Shown here one piece after another: positions 48,662-58,756 of a stretch of 64,000 nucleotides of DNA. The stretch comes from Planctomycetota bacterium (GTDB lineage Bacteria; Planctomycetota; UBA1135; UBA2386). Location of the stretch: positions 62,001 to 126,000 of the forward strand of contig JADJPQ010000027.1 in the NCBI GenBank assembly GCA_016713175.1, read 5' to 3'. The position numbers and the translations under genes were made by a program. Below the pieces are notes generated by a model that worked only from the letters and a program-made list of their open reading frames with translations, searched no databases and was not told the DNA's origin. Position 1 is the first letter of the stretch; the number at the start of each line of letters is the position of its first letter.

Positions 48662-49711
48662 ATGCAGAACCACTTTCCACGCGTACTTCTCGCCGCGTGC
48701 CTGTGCGCCGTTGCCGCGGCGCAGGGGCCCGGCACCGACGGCCAGAGGCCGCCGGCCCCCCGCCCATCCCTCGATCCGCTGCTCGGCGGTCTCGGCCTCG
48801 AGCCGGCCACGAGCTCGCGCTACGCCGACCTGGCGCGGCAGGACACCGACTACTCCCTGTACTCGATGTTCCAGCAGCACCATGGCGACTTCATGCAGCG
48901 GCGCGAGCGCTACAACCCAGGAGTCGAGATGCGCGGCCGGCTGCTGCCCAACTACGCGATCAAGAACGAACCGGGCCACTTCGACCTGCTGCAGTACGGC
49001 ATCGACCTGGAAATCCCGACCCTGGTGTCGTCTGACGGCTACCTGCTGTTCGGCGCCTACTACGACGGTCGTCAGTACCAGACCAAGGACATGCAGCTCG
49101 GCGACGAGACGCTGAATGCGGCTGGAGCCAAGGTCGGCTTCGGTGCGTTCCTCGACGACAACGTGTTCCTCGAACTGACCCTGGCGCCGGGCATCTGGTC
49201 CGATCTGGACGGCGGCCTGCACCACAAGGACTTCGACTTCCCGGGCAAGGTCCTGTTCACCTGGCGCACGACGCCGGACTTCTTCTTCAAGCTCGGCGCG
49301 CGCTACAACCAGGTGTTCGAAGAAGCACCGTGGCTGCCGTACGTCGGCTTCTCGTGGAATCTCAGCGAGAACTTCCGCCTCGACGTGCTCGCGCCCGAGA
49401 GTCTCGAGTTCTCGTGGTGGCCGAACGCGACCTTCGGCATCCCGATCGGCGCGGAGATCACCGGCGCGCAGTACCACGTCCGCACCGCGGCCGGAGCCGG
49501 CAACGAGCGTGACGACGTGCAGGTGCAAGAGATCGTCGTCTACGGCGGTCTGATCATCCGGCCGACCGACCATTTCTCGATCACCGGCAAGGCCGGCCTG
49601 ACGGTCGCCGGCGACTACGATCTGACGAGCGGCGCCGCTGGCTTCAACCGCGTCGAGGGCACGCTCGAGCGCGGCTTCTTCGCCGAGATCGCGTTCGGTT
49701 TCGACTTCTGA
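48662..49711 (+). CDS. Outer-membrane beta-barrel protein (DUF6268-like)
   Basis: 349 residues from ATG 48662. Signal peptide MQNHFPRVLLAACLCAVAAAQ, a Pro-rich linker, then alternating beta strands from ~95 to the end with aromatic girdles (WRTTPDFFFKLGARYN, GFFAEIAFGFDF). The last residue is Phe, the usual BamA recognition signal. About 12-14 strands can be counted. It resembles short outer-membrane barrels of the DUF6268 type. Substrate or partner unknown. It may follow the upstream gene in one transcript (71-bp gap). Confidence 0.78.
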   Translation: MQNHFPRVLLAACLCAVAAAQGPGTDGQRPPAPRPSLDPLLGGLGLEPATSSRYADLARQDTDYSLYSMFQQHHGDFMQRRERYNPGVEMRGRLLPNYAIKNEPGHFDLLQYGIDLEIPTLVSSDGYLLFGAYYDGRQYQTKDMQLGDETLNAAGAKVGFGAFLDDNVFLELTLAPGIWSDLDGGLHHKDFDFPGKVLFTWRTTPDFFFKLGARYNQVFEEAPWLPYVGFSWNLSENFRLDVLAPESLEFSWWPNATFGIPIGAEITGAQYHVRTAAGAGNERDDVQVQEIVVYGGLIIRPTDHFSITGKAGLTVAGDYDLTSGAAGFNRVEGTLERGFFAEIAFGFDF

Positions 49712-49733
49712 AGGATCAGGGGCCTCGGAAGGA

Positions 49734-50744
49734 TCACGGGCCGAGGTCGGCCAGGCGTTGCGCCGCCACCGCGTCCAACGCCGCCGGCCCGCCGACCGGC
49801 CCTGCCGGCGGCAACTGCCGCCAGTGGCGCAGCGCCTGCCCGACCCGGATCCGCAGCGCCGGCGCATCCTCGGCCGACGCGCAGCTGACCCGCAGGTCGC
49901 AGCGCAGATCGTCGGGCCATGGCGCGACCGGCAGATCGCACTTGCTGGCCAGCACGAACGTCCGGTCGTCGACCAGCGCGCGATCGACCGTGGTCGGGCC
50001 GGCACTGGCGTCGACCACCAGCAACCGATCAGCGCCGGTGCGCTCGCGGCGCGCCAGATCGATCGCGCACTGATCCAGTCGCGTCGTCGCGCCGCCCTCA
50101 CCGGCGGTGTCGACCAGTTGGTACGGATAGCCATCCAGCACGGTGATCTCGCGCACCGGGTCGCGGGTGAGCCCCGGCAACGGGCCGGTCAGCACGCGTT
50201 CCTGGAACAGCAGGCGGTTCATCAGCGTCGACTTGCCGGCATTCTGGCGACCGACGAGCACCAGCCGCAGCGGCAGCGCGTGCGCCAGTGCGATCCTGGT
50301 CCGCGCGCGCGTTGCCGCCAACGCCGACGTTCGCGCCGCGCCGGGCAGCGCCGCCAACGCCGCCAAATGCGCGACGAAGTCATGGCGCTGCTGCTCGAGC
50401 GCCAGTTCGAGCTGGCCCGGCGACAGGGCCTGGCGCAGCAGCATGGTCGCCGGATCGACAGCCTCTCGCACCCATGGGCCGACCGCGGCCAGCGCCGCTA
50501 CGATCGCCGGCGAACCATGCAGATGCAGTTCGAGGCCGGCCTCGCCGCGATCGACCAGCAGACCCTCGTCGATGGCCACGCCCTGCGGCGCCACCACGCA
50601 CAACCGAGGAGGTGCCCCCGCCGCGGCAGCGACCGCACCACCAGCGCGGGTGCGCAGGCACGCGAGCAGCGCCGCGCGTTCGGTCTGCCCGAACGCCGCC
50701 ACGACGGCGATGCCGCCCCGACCCGGTGGCGTCAACAGCCGCAT
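49734..50744 (-). CDS. Shortened MnmE/TrmE-like GTPase lacking the C-terminal Cys motif
   Basis: 336 residues from ATG 50744, overlapping coaX by 13 bp. The N-terminus is a shrunken TrmE-N-like domain with ELHLHGSPAIVAAL (compare the MnmE HCHGG region). The G domain has GRQNAGKST (165-173), DTAGE (212-216), SKCD (267-270, in place of NKxD) and SCAS. MnmE is ~450 residues and ends in C-x-G-K, needed for tRNA U34 modification; this protein ends ~20 residues past the G domain without it. It may be a divergent planctomycete MnmE or a GTPase with a new role. Confidence 0.78.
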   Translation of the reverse strand: MRLLTPPGRGGIAVVAAFGQTERAALLACLRTRAGGAVAAAAGAPPRLCVVAPQGVAIDEGLLVDRGEAGLELHLHGSPAIVAALAAVGPWVREAVDPATMLLRQALSPGQLELALEQQRHDFVAHLAALAALPGAARTSALAATRARTRIALAHALPLRLVLVGRQNAGKSTLMNRLLFQERVLTGPLPGLTRDPVREITVLDGYPYQLVDTAGEGGATTRLDQCAIDLARRERTGADRLLVVDASAGPTTVDRALVDDRTFVLASKCDLPVAPWPDDLRCDLRVSCASAEDAPALRIRVGQALRHWRQLPPAGPVGGPAALDAVAAQRLADLGP

Positions 50745-51469
50745 GACCGTTCGGCGAGCAGGCGCAGCCCCTGGTGGATCAGGTCGGGGACGTGGCGCGG
50801 CTGCAGCCGTCCGTGCGCCAGATAGAAGGGTGCGTTGCCGCCCGTCAGCACCAGCGTGCACGGCCCGCGTGCGACGCGCAGCAGGTCGGCAACCGCCCGT
50901 TCGATCGTGCCGCAGAACGCCGCAGCGATGCCAGCACTGACCGCGGCGATGGAGCTGCGCGGTGGCCAGGCGACCGGCGCGAAGTCCGCCGCCGGCAACG
51001 CCGGCGCGGCGGCGGCCAGCCCGGCCTGCAGCGCCCGCAGTCCCGGCGCGATGGCGCCGCCACGGAACGTGCCGTCCGCCTCGACCAGGTTGATCGTCGT
51101 CGCCGAGCCACAATCGATCGTGATCGCCCGGCCGTGCGACGAGAACGCCGCCAGCGCCGCAAGCCAGCGGTCGGCCCCCAGGGTCTGCGGCGTCGCGTAG
51201 TCGAGCGGCAGCGGACACTGCAGGTGGGTGCCGGCGAGTTGCAGCGGGATGCCATGGTCCTGCAGTACCGTCGCCGCCGCCGCGAGGCCGCCGTTGACGA
51301 CCGTCACGCCGACGGCGGCAGTGGGCCGAACCGCCAGGAACTCGCGCAAGCCAGCCACATCATCCGGTGCGAGGCGGCGGCGCGGCGCCGGCTCACCGGC
51401 GCCATGCAGCATGCAGTCGAGCGTCGAGTTGCCGCGATCGAGGGTCAGCAGCGGCAGGCTCAGAGCCAC
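50732..51469 (-). CDS. coaX: Type III pantothenate kinase
   Basis: 245 residues from GTG 51469, the usual CoaX size and just 4 bp after the upstream stop. Motifs of the acetate-kinase-like fold: LTLDRGNST (Asp and the phosphate loop), TLGADRWLAALAAF, AITIDCGSATTINLV and GGAIAPGLRALQ. It phosphorylates pantothenate as the first step of coenzyme A synthesis, and unlike CoaA is not inhibited by CoA. Co-transcribed with the PDZ protein and the GTPase. Confidence 0.93.
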   Translation of the reverse strand: MALSLPLLTLDRGNSTLDCMLHGAGEPAPRRRLAPDDVAGLREFLAVRPTAAVGVTVVNGGLAAAATVLQDHGIPLQLAGTHLQCPLPLDYATPQTLGADRWLAALAAFSSHGRAITIDCGSATTINLVEADGTFRGGAIAPGLRALQAGLAAAAPALPAADFAPVAWPPRSSIAAVSAGIAAAFCGTIERAVADLLRVARGPCTLVLTGGNAPFYLAHGRLQPRHVPDLIHQGLRLLAERSCGC

Positions 51470-51473
51470 ACGC

Positions 51474-52793
51474 TCAGTTCTTCCGTTCGGGCGCGACGTA
51501 GGTGCGCTCGACGTATTGGCCATTCGACAGGAACTTGACCACGAACGTCCTGGTGCCGCGGTTGTACTGCCGCTTGCCGACCGCGATCGCATCGGCCTTG
51601 GTGGCCACCGCCTCGCCATTGACCGCGACGATCACTTCGCCAGCCGACACGCCAAAGCGCCGTGCCATCGCCGGCTCGACGCTGTTGAGCCGCACGCCCC
51701 GCGTGCTGCCGACCCGGCTGACGTAGGTGTCGGCCTGGATGGCCGAGAACAGGCGCTCGGGGTCCTCGCGGAACAGGCGCTCGTCGTTGCGGCCGACGTG
51801 GATGTTCGTCCCTACCTGCCGGGTCTCACCGTCGGCGTTGTCGACCCATGCCGTGCCGCCGGACGTGATCACATCGCCGACGCCGCGCGCTTCGGTCGCC
51901 CGATTGCTGCCTTGCAGTTTGTCGATCAGCTCGAGCAGGTCCTGGCTGAGTCCCAGCGCCGACTTGCGCAAGCGCTCTTCCGCGGGTTCCTGCGGCGTGG
52001 GCGCCGGTTCGCCTTCCTTCGGCGGGGGCGGTGGCGGCAGTTCGCGAACGAAGTAGGCGACCTCGGCATCGGGGGACACCCGCACCAACTTGATGTTGTC
52101 GTACGGCGGCCACAGCTTCTGGCCTTGCCGTACCGAGCCGTCGCCCTCGACGAACACACGGTGCAGATACTCGCGACCGACGTTGGACATCGGCATCGGC
52201 GTCGACGCGCCGCGCGGCGGCTGCGGCGGACGGGCCCCGGAAGGCAGCGGTCGCGCTGGCTGGGTCGGCTGGGTCGCCAGCGGCACCGAGTCCATGCCGG
52301 GTCGGGAGGCGGCCCCTGCAGCGGCCACGACCTGGGTCTCGCGCAGGTACCACTCGGGCGCCTGCACGTTCGCAGTGGGCTTGTACTTGAGGGTCACGTG
52401 CGTCCGTCCGCCGCGGCCGTCGTTGACCGGGTCGTACATCAACGACACCAGCTCGATGATCTCTTCCAGTGGCGTCACGTTGACGACTGGCGCCTGGACC
52501 GGGGCCACCGGCGGGGTGTTACCTGGGTCCTTGGGCGGCTCCTTGCCGGTCAGGTTGACCGTCTTCAGCGTCTGCCACCACTGCGGCTGCCTGGCGTAGT
52601 TCCAATCCTGCGACGGCGGGTTCGCCTTGCGCCCGTCATCGACCTTCACGGTGGCCTTGTCCTGCCCCTTCTTCGACCGCTCGGTCCCAGCGGCGCCCTG
52701 GATTTCAGGCCAGGCTTTGTAGAACACCCAGCCCGCCGCGCCGAGCAGACCCGCCGACGTCAAGTACAGGAGGAACGGTAGTGGCAGCTTCAT
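51474..52793 (-). CDS. PDZ-domain inner-membrane protein (GspC-like architecture)
   Basis: 439 residues from ATG 52793. A single N-terminal transmembrane helix (LLYLTSAGLLGAAGWVFYKA) is followed by a long Pro/Ala-rich periplasmic linker (to ~130), a beta-rich region, a polyproline stretch (ELPPPPPPKEGEPAPTPQEP), and a C-terminal PDZ domain at ~355-425 with FSAIQADTYVSRVGSTRGVR and VIVAVNGEAVATKADAIAVG. This is the layout of GspC of type II secretion. No other gsp core genes are seen; pilT lies just upstream. It could link the inner-membrane platform to the secretin. Confidence 0.75.
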   Translation of the reverse strand: MKLPLPFLLYLTSAGLLGAAGWVFYKAWPEIQGAAGTERSKKGQDKATVKVDDGRKANPPSQDWNYARQPQWWQTLKTVNLTGKEPPKDPGNTPPVAPVQAPVVNVTPLEEIIELVSLMYDPVNDGRGGRTHVTLKYKPTANVQAPEWYLRETQVVAAAGAASRPGMDSVPLATQPTQPARPLPSGARPPQPPRGASTPMPMSNVGREYLHRVFVEGDGSVRQGQKLWPPYDNIKLVRVSPDAEVAYFVRELPPPPPPKEGEPAPTPQEPAEERLRKSALGLSQDLLELIDKLQGSNRATEARGVGDVITSGGTAWVDNADGETRQVGTNIHVGRNDERLFREDPERLFSAIQADTYVSRVGSTRGVRLNSVEPAMARRFGVSAGEVIVAVNGEAVATKADAIAVGKRQYNRGTRTFVVKFLSNGQYVERTYVAPERKN

Positions 52794-52933
52794 CGGCGTT
52801 CAGGAGTGTAGCCAGCATGCCGCGGCGACAACAGGGCGCGCCACCGACGGCCATCCGACTCAGACGGAACCGCCGACCCGTTCTTCCCGGCGGCTGGCGG
52901 GGATCCCCACCCGGGTCCCGGCCAGGCCCGAAC

Positions 52934-54151
<1,218 letters not shown>

Positions 54152-54256
54152 GGTGTGGCTCCGCGTCGCCTATCGACCGGCGACGAACCCGACCTGCACG
54201 AACACGGTGAGCGCGCGACGCCACCGCCGCTTCCGCGGCGGGCCGCCGGCCGGCCG

Positions 54257-55273
54257 TCAGCCCTGATCGCCGGCTGGCGCCTGCCGCAACGTCTGCAGCG
54301 CCACCGCAACCGCACCGACCAGTTCGGACAATCCCTGCCCCATCGCCGACGAGATCCGCAGGATCGGCTGACCGACGGCAGCCGCCAGTTCGTCCGCGCG
54401 AGCGCGCGCCGCGTCGTCCTCGACCTTGGTCGCGACCACCAAAGTCGGTCGCCGGTCGAGTTCAGCCGAATAGCCGCGCAGCTCGCCGCGCACCACCTGC
54501 CATGCCGCCACCGGCGGCTGCATCGCCAATTCGCCGCAATCGACCAGGTGCAGCAGCAGACGGGTGCGTTCGATGTGCTTCAGGAAGCGGTCGCCGAGTC
54601 CACGACCGGCGTGCGCGCCCTCGATCAGGCCGGGGATGTCGGCCAGCACGAACGTCGAGCCGCCCGGCCCCTGGGCGATGCCGAGCATCGGCTCCAGCGT
54701 CGTGAACGGATAACCGGCGATCTTCGGCCTTGCCTTGGTCAGGGTCGCCAACAGCGTCGACTTGCCGGCGTTGGGCAGCCCGAGCAGCCCGACGTCGGCG
54801 ATCAGCTTCAGGCTCAGCAACACGCGCCGCTCCTCGCCATCGCGACCGCGTTCGGCCTCGCGTGGAGTCCGGTGGGTCGCCGTCGCGAAACGGGCGTTGC
54901 CGCGCCCGGCGCGACCGCCGCGCGCGAGCACGAACGGCTGATCGTGCACGTCCAGGTCCTTCAGCACGTTGCCACGCTCGGCGTCGAGCACGACGGTGCC
55001 GACCGGCACTTCGATCACCAGATCGGCGGCATTGCGACCGTAGCACCTCTTGGCGCCGCCGGGGCTGCCGTTCTGCGCCGCGAAGGTGCCGCGGCCGGTC
55101 AGGTGGTAGAGCGTGTTGACGTGCGTGGTCGGCATCAGCACGACGCTGCCACCGTCACCGCCGTCGCCACCGTCGGGGCCGCCGTACAGGATGAACTTCT
55201 CGCGCAGGAACGACACGCAGCCATCGCCGCCGCGGCCGGCCCGCACGTGGATCTCGAGTTCATCGACGAACAT
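54257..55273 (-). CDS. obgE: GTPase Obg/CgtA
   Basis: 338 residues from ATG 55273. The Gly-rich Obg fold comes first (HVRAGRGGDGCVSFLREKF, then GGPDGGDGGDGGSVV), followed by the G domain with P-loop GLPNAGKSTL, DIPGLIEGA and TKVE. There is no C-terminal OCT domain. Obg assists 50S assembly and links ribosome status to stress. It lies in the classic order rplU-rpmA-obgE. Confidence 0.96.
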   Translation of the reverse strand: MFVDELEIHVRAGRGGDGCVSFLREKFILYGGPDGGDGGDGGSVVLMPTTHVNTLYHLTGRGTFAAQNGSPGGAKRCYGRNAADLVIEVPVGTVVLDAERGNVLKDLDVHDQPFVLARGGRAGRGNARFATATHRTPREAERGRDGEERRVLLSLKLIADVGLLGLPNAGKSTLLATLTKARPKIAGYPFTTLEPMLGIAQGPGGSTFVLADIPGLIEGAHAGRGLGDRFLKHIERTRLLLHLVDCGELAMQPPVAAWQVVRGELRGYSAELDRRPTLVVATKVEDDAARARADELAAAVGQPILRISSAMGQGLSELVGAVAVALQTLRQAPAGDQG

Positions 55274-55327
55274 GACTGGTCTCTCGCGCCGGGGCTACAC
55301 CGTCGACGGCGACGCCGTCAACGACAA

Positions 55328-55358
55328 GGGGCCCGACACCCGGCGGGTGTCCGGCCCC
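55328..55358 (-). terminator. Hairpin between rpmA and obgE
   Basis: GGGGCC-C-GACACCC pairs with GGGTGTC-C-GGCCCC around a GGC loop, broken only by one C/C mismatch. It lies after the L27 stop and before the Obg start. A T-containing tail (TTGTCGTTG) follows on the minus strand. It may reduce transcription into obgE, matching the higher demand for ribosomal proteins. Confidence 0.6.
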
Positions 55359-55399
55359 CTCTGTGTTGGCGCCATACCGGCCGCCGTTCAGGCAGGCGT

Positions 55400-55657
55400 T
55401 CAGGTCTTGGCAGCCTCGACCGGCTCGACGTGGACCTTGCCGTTCGACTGGAACCGGACGATCCCGGGTGCCAGCGCAAACAGCGAGTCGTCGCCGGCGC
55501 GCTTGACGTTGCGACCGGCGACCCAGCGGGTGCCGACCTGGCGGACGATGATGCTGCCGGCCTTGACGACCTGGCCGCCGTAGGCCTTCACGCCGCGGAA
55601 CTGCGGGTTGCTGTCCCGACCGTTCTTGGTCGAGCCCTGTCCTTTCTTGTGAGCCAT
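55400..55657 (-). CDS. rpmA: 50S ribosomal protein L27
   Basis: 85 residues from ATG 55657. MAHKKGQGSTKNGRDSNPQF is the conserved start, with the flexible N-tail that reaches the peptidyl-transferase centre. The firmicute-type cleavable extension is absent. GTRWVAGRNVKRAGDDSLFA follows. Paired with rplU 60 bp upstream. Confidence 0.98.
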   Translation of the reverse strand: MAHKKGQGSTKNGRDSNPQFRGVKAYGGQVVKAGSIIVRQVGTRWVAGRNVKRAGDDSLFALAPGIVRFQSNGKVHVEPVEAAKT

Positions 55658-55717
55658 GGTTGTCTCCGTCTTGACGTGTCTCGGATTCGGGCAGACTGAT
55701 CGGCGTCGTGACGCCGA

Positions 55718-56032
55718 TCAGCCCTGGATCGACTCGATCTGCACCAGCGTGTAATCGGCCCGGAAACCGGTCCGCCTCCGGCTGTTCTTGCGGCGCCGGA
55801 ACTTGCCGATGATCACCTTCGGGCCCTGCTGCTGGCGGACCACCTTGGCGATGACCGAGGCGCCGCTGACATAGGGCGTGCCGATCTTGCCGCCGGATTC
55901 GCCGCCGACCGCGCAGACCTTGTCGAAGGTCAACGCGTCACCGGCCTGGGCGCCCTGGCGCAGATGGATCTGGATGCGGTCGCCGGGCTTGACCCGGTAC
56001 TGCTGGTTGCGATCGTCGACGACGGCGTACAT
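55718..56032 (-). CDS. rplU: 50S ribosomal protein L21
   Basis: 104 residues from ATG 56032. The L21 fold is evident: YAVVDDRNQQYRVKPGDRIQ, the loop VGGESGGKIGTPYVSGASV, and the rRNA-binding tail GKFRRRKNSRRRTGFRADYT. The order rplU-rpmA-obgE is conserved in bacteria. No leader long enough for a typical autogenous RNA switch exists between this start and the rne stop (102 bp). Confidence 0.97.
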   Translation of the reverse strand: MYAVVDDRNQQYRVKPGDRIQIHLRQGAQAGDALTFDKVCAVGGESGGKIGTPYVSGASVIAKVVRQQQGPKVIIGKFRRRKNSRRRTGFRADYTLVQIESIQG

Positions 56033-56134
56033 GGCTCAGGTCGCGGTGTGGGGTTGGAAGGGCGAGGAAGGATAGCGACGGGCAGGGGCGAATCAAGGCT
56101 TCTCGCCGCCTCTCGCCGCCGGCCCGGGGGTGGC

Positions 56135-58357
56135 TCAGGCCTTGACGCCCAGACCGGCTGGGATCGCGACCCGGGCTTCCTGGCCGTCCCCGGTCAGGAA
56201 ACGGTAGTGGACGACGTCGATCGGGTAGCTGAGCTCGGGCCGGAACATCACCGTCTTGCCGGTGGCATCCTCCAGATCCAACACCGGCCGCCGCTTGTAG
56301 TTGACGAGGTAGTCGTTGACTGCCGGCGCACCGAACACCTGCAGCACCGAATAGCCCTTCAGGTTCAGCAGCGCCCGGACTTCCCGCAGCACCTGCAGCG
56401 CCTTGCTCTGCACCGTCCGCGACCAGCCGGCGCCCTTGCAGTGCGGACACTGCATGAACACCGTCCGCTTCAGGCCGGGGCCGACCCGCTGCCGGGTGAT
56501 CTCCAGCATGCCGAACGGCGAGATCCGGCCGACCTTGATCCGCGCACGGTCGCCGCGCAGCGACTCGATCAGGCGCTTCTCGATGCCGCGGCGATGCTTC
56601 TCGGCCGCCATGTCGATGAAGTCGATGATGATCAGGCCGCCGAGGTCGCGCAGCCGGAGCTGCCGCACGATCTCGGGAATCGCATCCGAGTTGGTCCGGT
56701 AGGCCGTCTCCTCGAGGTCGGCACCGGGTTTGAACTTGCCGGAGTTGACGTCGATCGCGACCAGCGCTTCGGTCTGATCGATCACCACCGAGGCGCCGTT
56801 GGGCAGATCGACCTTGGGCTGGTACAGCGCCTCGACTTCCTTCTCGATACCGAACGAGTGGTACAGCGGCGTCGTGTGCGGATGCAGCCGGATGCGGTCG
56901 GCCATGTGCGGCATCAGCTTCTCGGCGAAGTCCTTGATGCGCAGGAACACGTCTTCGCTGTCGACGACGACCTCGGCGATGTCCGGCGTGAACAGATCGC
57001 GCATCGCCTTCAGCACCAGGTCGCTCTCCTGGTAGAGCAGCGCCGGCGCGCGCGTGACCTTGAGCCGCTGCGCCACCATCTCCCAGATCTTCTTCAGGTA
57101 GTCGCGATCGCGCTCGAGGTCCTGCAGCGTCTTGTTGATCCCGGCCGTGCGCACGATGAAGCCGATGCCCCCGGCGCCGGTCTCGTCGAGTTCCCGGACG
57201 ATGCGCTTGAGTCGGCGCCGTTCGCGCGAATCCTCGATCTTCCGCGACACGCCGCACTTGGGCAGGCTCGGCATCAGCACCAGGCAACGGCCCGGCAGCG
57301 ACACGTAGGTGGTCAGCGTCGGGCCCTTGCTGCCGATGCCTTCCTTGGTGATCTGGACGACGACTTCCTGGCCCTTGCGCAACAACTGGTCGATCGTCGG
57401 GCGCGGCCGGCGCGGCCGACGATCGTCGTCACGACCGCGGTCGCGGCTCCCGTTGCGATCGCGACCGCGCCGGCGATCGCGCCGACCGCCGCCGCCCTCA
57501 CCCTGGCCATGGGCTCCGGGCTCATCGGAGGCCACCGCGTCCCCACTGCGGGGCGCATCGTCGTGGTCGACCTCGCCAACCCGGTCGCGGCGGTCCGCGT
57601 CGGCATCGCCGGTCTCGTCGTCCCCGCCGGTCCCCTGGCGTTCGGCCGGCTCGCCATCGCCGGGGTCACCCTGTCCCGCCGCGTCCGGCGGGGCACCGTC
57701 CGCCTCACCTCGACCGTCGGCGCGATCGCGACGCCGTGACCGCGCACCATCGCGCGGCGCGAACACCGTGTCCGCGGGATCCTCACCGCCCGGCTCCCCG
57801 TCATCGACGGGACTCGCCGCCATCGCCAGCGGCCGTTCATCCGCCGGGCCATCGCCGACGTGGTCATCGCCATGGGCATGGCCATCGTCCGGCAGCGGCG
57901 GCTCGGTTGCGCCAGGCCCAGCACCGGCATCCCCGCCACCGGGTTCGTGGTCATGGCCGACCGTCTCGACGTGCTGGTCGGCGTGCACCGGCTCGATGCC
58001 GTCGCCATCGCTCCGACCGCCGCCATCGTCGTCCTCGTCATCGGCGAGCGCCTGCTGCATCGACTCCGGGCCGTCGTCGACACTGACCCGCGCACGCCCT
58101 TCGATGACGTCCTCGAGCATGAACTCGGGACGGCCGTAGGCAGGCAGCACGTCGCTGACGTGCAGGAAGCCATTCACCCGCCCGCCGAACGCCACGAATG
58201 CGGCGCCGATGCTGGGCTCGATGTTGACGACCTTGCCTTTGTAGATGTTACCGAGATACGCCTCGCGGTTGGCGAGTTCGACGTGCAGCTCCTGCAGCAC
58301 GCCATCTTCCACCACCGCAATCCGGCTCTCTTCCGGATCGATGGCGTTGATCAGCAT
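56135..58357 (-). CDS. Ribonuclease E/G with a ~230-residue insertion inside the S1 domain
   Basis: 740 residues from ATG 58357 (MLINAIDPEESRIAVVEDG). The S1 domain begins normally at ~35 (YLGNIYKGKVVNIEPSIGAA), is broken at ~94, and resumes at ~324 with LLRKGQEVVVQITKEGIGSK. The insert is rich in Asp, Gly, Pro and His, then in Arg (RRDRRRGRDRNGSRDRGRD), and is surely disordered. The catalytic part is intact: Asp536 in AIDVNSGKF, Asp579 in IIIDF, and the Zn-link CPHC at 637-640. The enzyme cuts single-stranded AU-rich RNA in rRNA maturation and decay. No C-terminal scaffold is present, so the insert may take over that role. Confidence 0.92.
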   Translation of the reverse strand: MLINAIDPEESRIAVVEDGVLQELHVELANREAYLGNIYKGKVVNIEPSIGAAFVAFGGRVNGFLHVSDVLPAYGRPEFMLEDVIEGRARVSVDDGPESMQQALADDEDDDGGGRSDGDGIEPVHADQHVETVGHDHEPGGGDAGAGPGATEPPLPDDGHAHGDDHVGDGPADERPLAMAASPVDDGEPGGEDPADTVFAPRDGARSRRRDRADGRGEADGAPPDAAGQGDPGDGEPAERQGTGGDDETGDADADRRDRVGEVDHDDAPRSGDAVASDEPGAHGQGEGGGGRRDRRRGRDRNGSRDRGRDDDRRPRRPRPTIDQLLRKGQEVVVQITKEGIGSKGPTLTTYVSLPGRCLVLMPSLPKCGVSRKIEDSRERRRLKRIVRELDETGAGGIGFIVRTAGINKTLQDLERDRDYLKKIWEMVAQRLKVTRAPALLYQESDLVLKAMRDLFTPDIAEVVVDSEDVFLRIKDFAEKLMPHMADRIRLHPHTTPLYHSFGIEKEVEALYQPKVDLPNGASVVIDQTEALVAIDVNSGKFKPGADLEETAYRTNSDAIPEIVRQLRLRDLGGLIIIDFIDMAAEKHRRGIEKRLIESLRGDRARIKVGRISPFGMLEITRQRVGPGLKRTVFMQCPHCKGAGWSRTVQSKALQVLREVRALLNLKGYSVLQVFGAPAVNDYLVNYKRRPVLDLEDATGKTVMFRPELSYPIDVVHYRFLTGDGQEARVAIPAGLGVKA

Positions 58358-58710
58358 CCTCTTCACGAGTCGATTCCTCTGGTGCTCGCCGGGTGAACGG
58401 ATCACCCGGGGCCTGGCCGCGACGCGGACGCACGCGGCGGACCCGCGCGGCGCGCTGGATCCGGTCAGGCAGGTAGAAGGACGGGCCATGCAACCCGCCG
58501 GCAAGCCTGGCAAGGCCGGCGTCCGCGGGGACGACGGCGGCTGCTGGTTCCGCACGAGAATGCGCGGTGACTGGCTGGCGGGACGGCATGGGGATTCCAA
58601 GGTGCGACACGGACGGCGCCGAGGCTGCCCGCTGGCAGCCGGCGACAGCCGGTCACGCCCGCCGGACGCCGGCAGGCGCGGCGATGATACGGTGGCGCGC
58701 GAACGCGCTC
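58358..58710 (-). other. Long 5' leader region of the RNase E/G gene
   Basis: About 350 bp between the pilQ terminator-like hairpin and the RNase E/G start hold no gene I can support; the in-frame upstream extension is Arg/Pro/Ser-rich without conservation signs. In E. coli rne has a 361-nt leader through which the enzyme limits its own mRNA. A similar role is possible here. It holds several GC-rich inverted repeats, such as CGCCGGACGCCGGCAGGCG near 58661-58680. Confidence 0.35.
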
Positions 58711-58736
58711 AATCGCCGGCCCGAGAACCGGCGATT
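58711..58736 (-). terminator. Hairpin 20 nt after the pilQ stop
   Basis: A perfect 9-bp stem (AATCGCCGG/CCGGCGATT) with an 8-nt loop lies just past the secretin stop on the minus strand. No T tract follows. It likely ends the pil transcript or protects its 3' end. Confidence 0.5.
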
Positions 58737-58756
58737 CCTCGCCGTCGACGCGCCGG

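Noticed and set aside
55660..56134. Riboswitch or autogenous leader before rplU
   Set aside because: Only 102 bp separate rplU from the upstream stop and no conserved fold is apparent.
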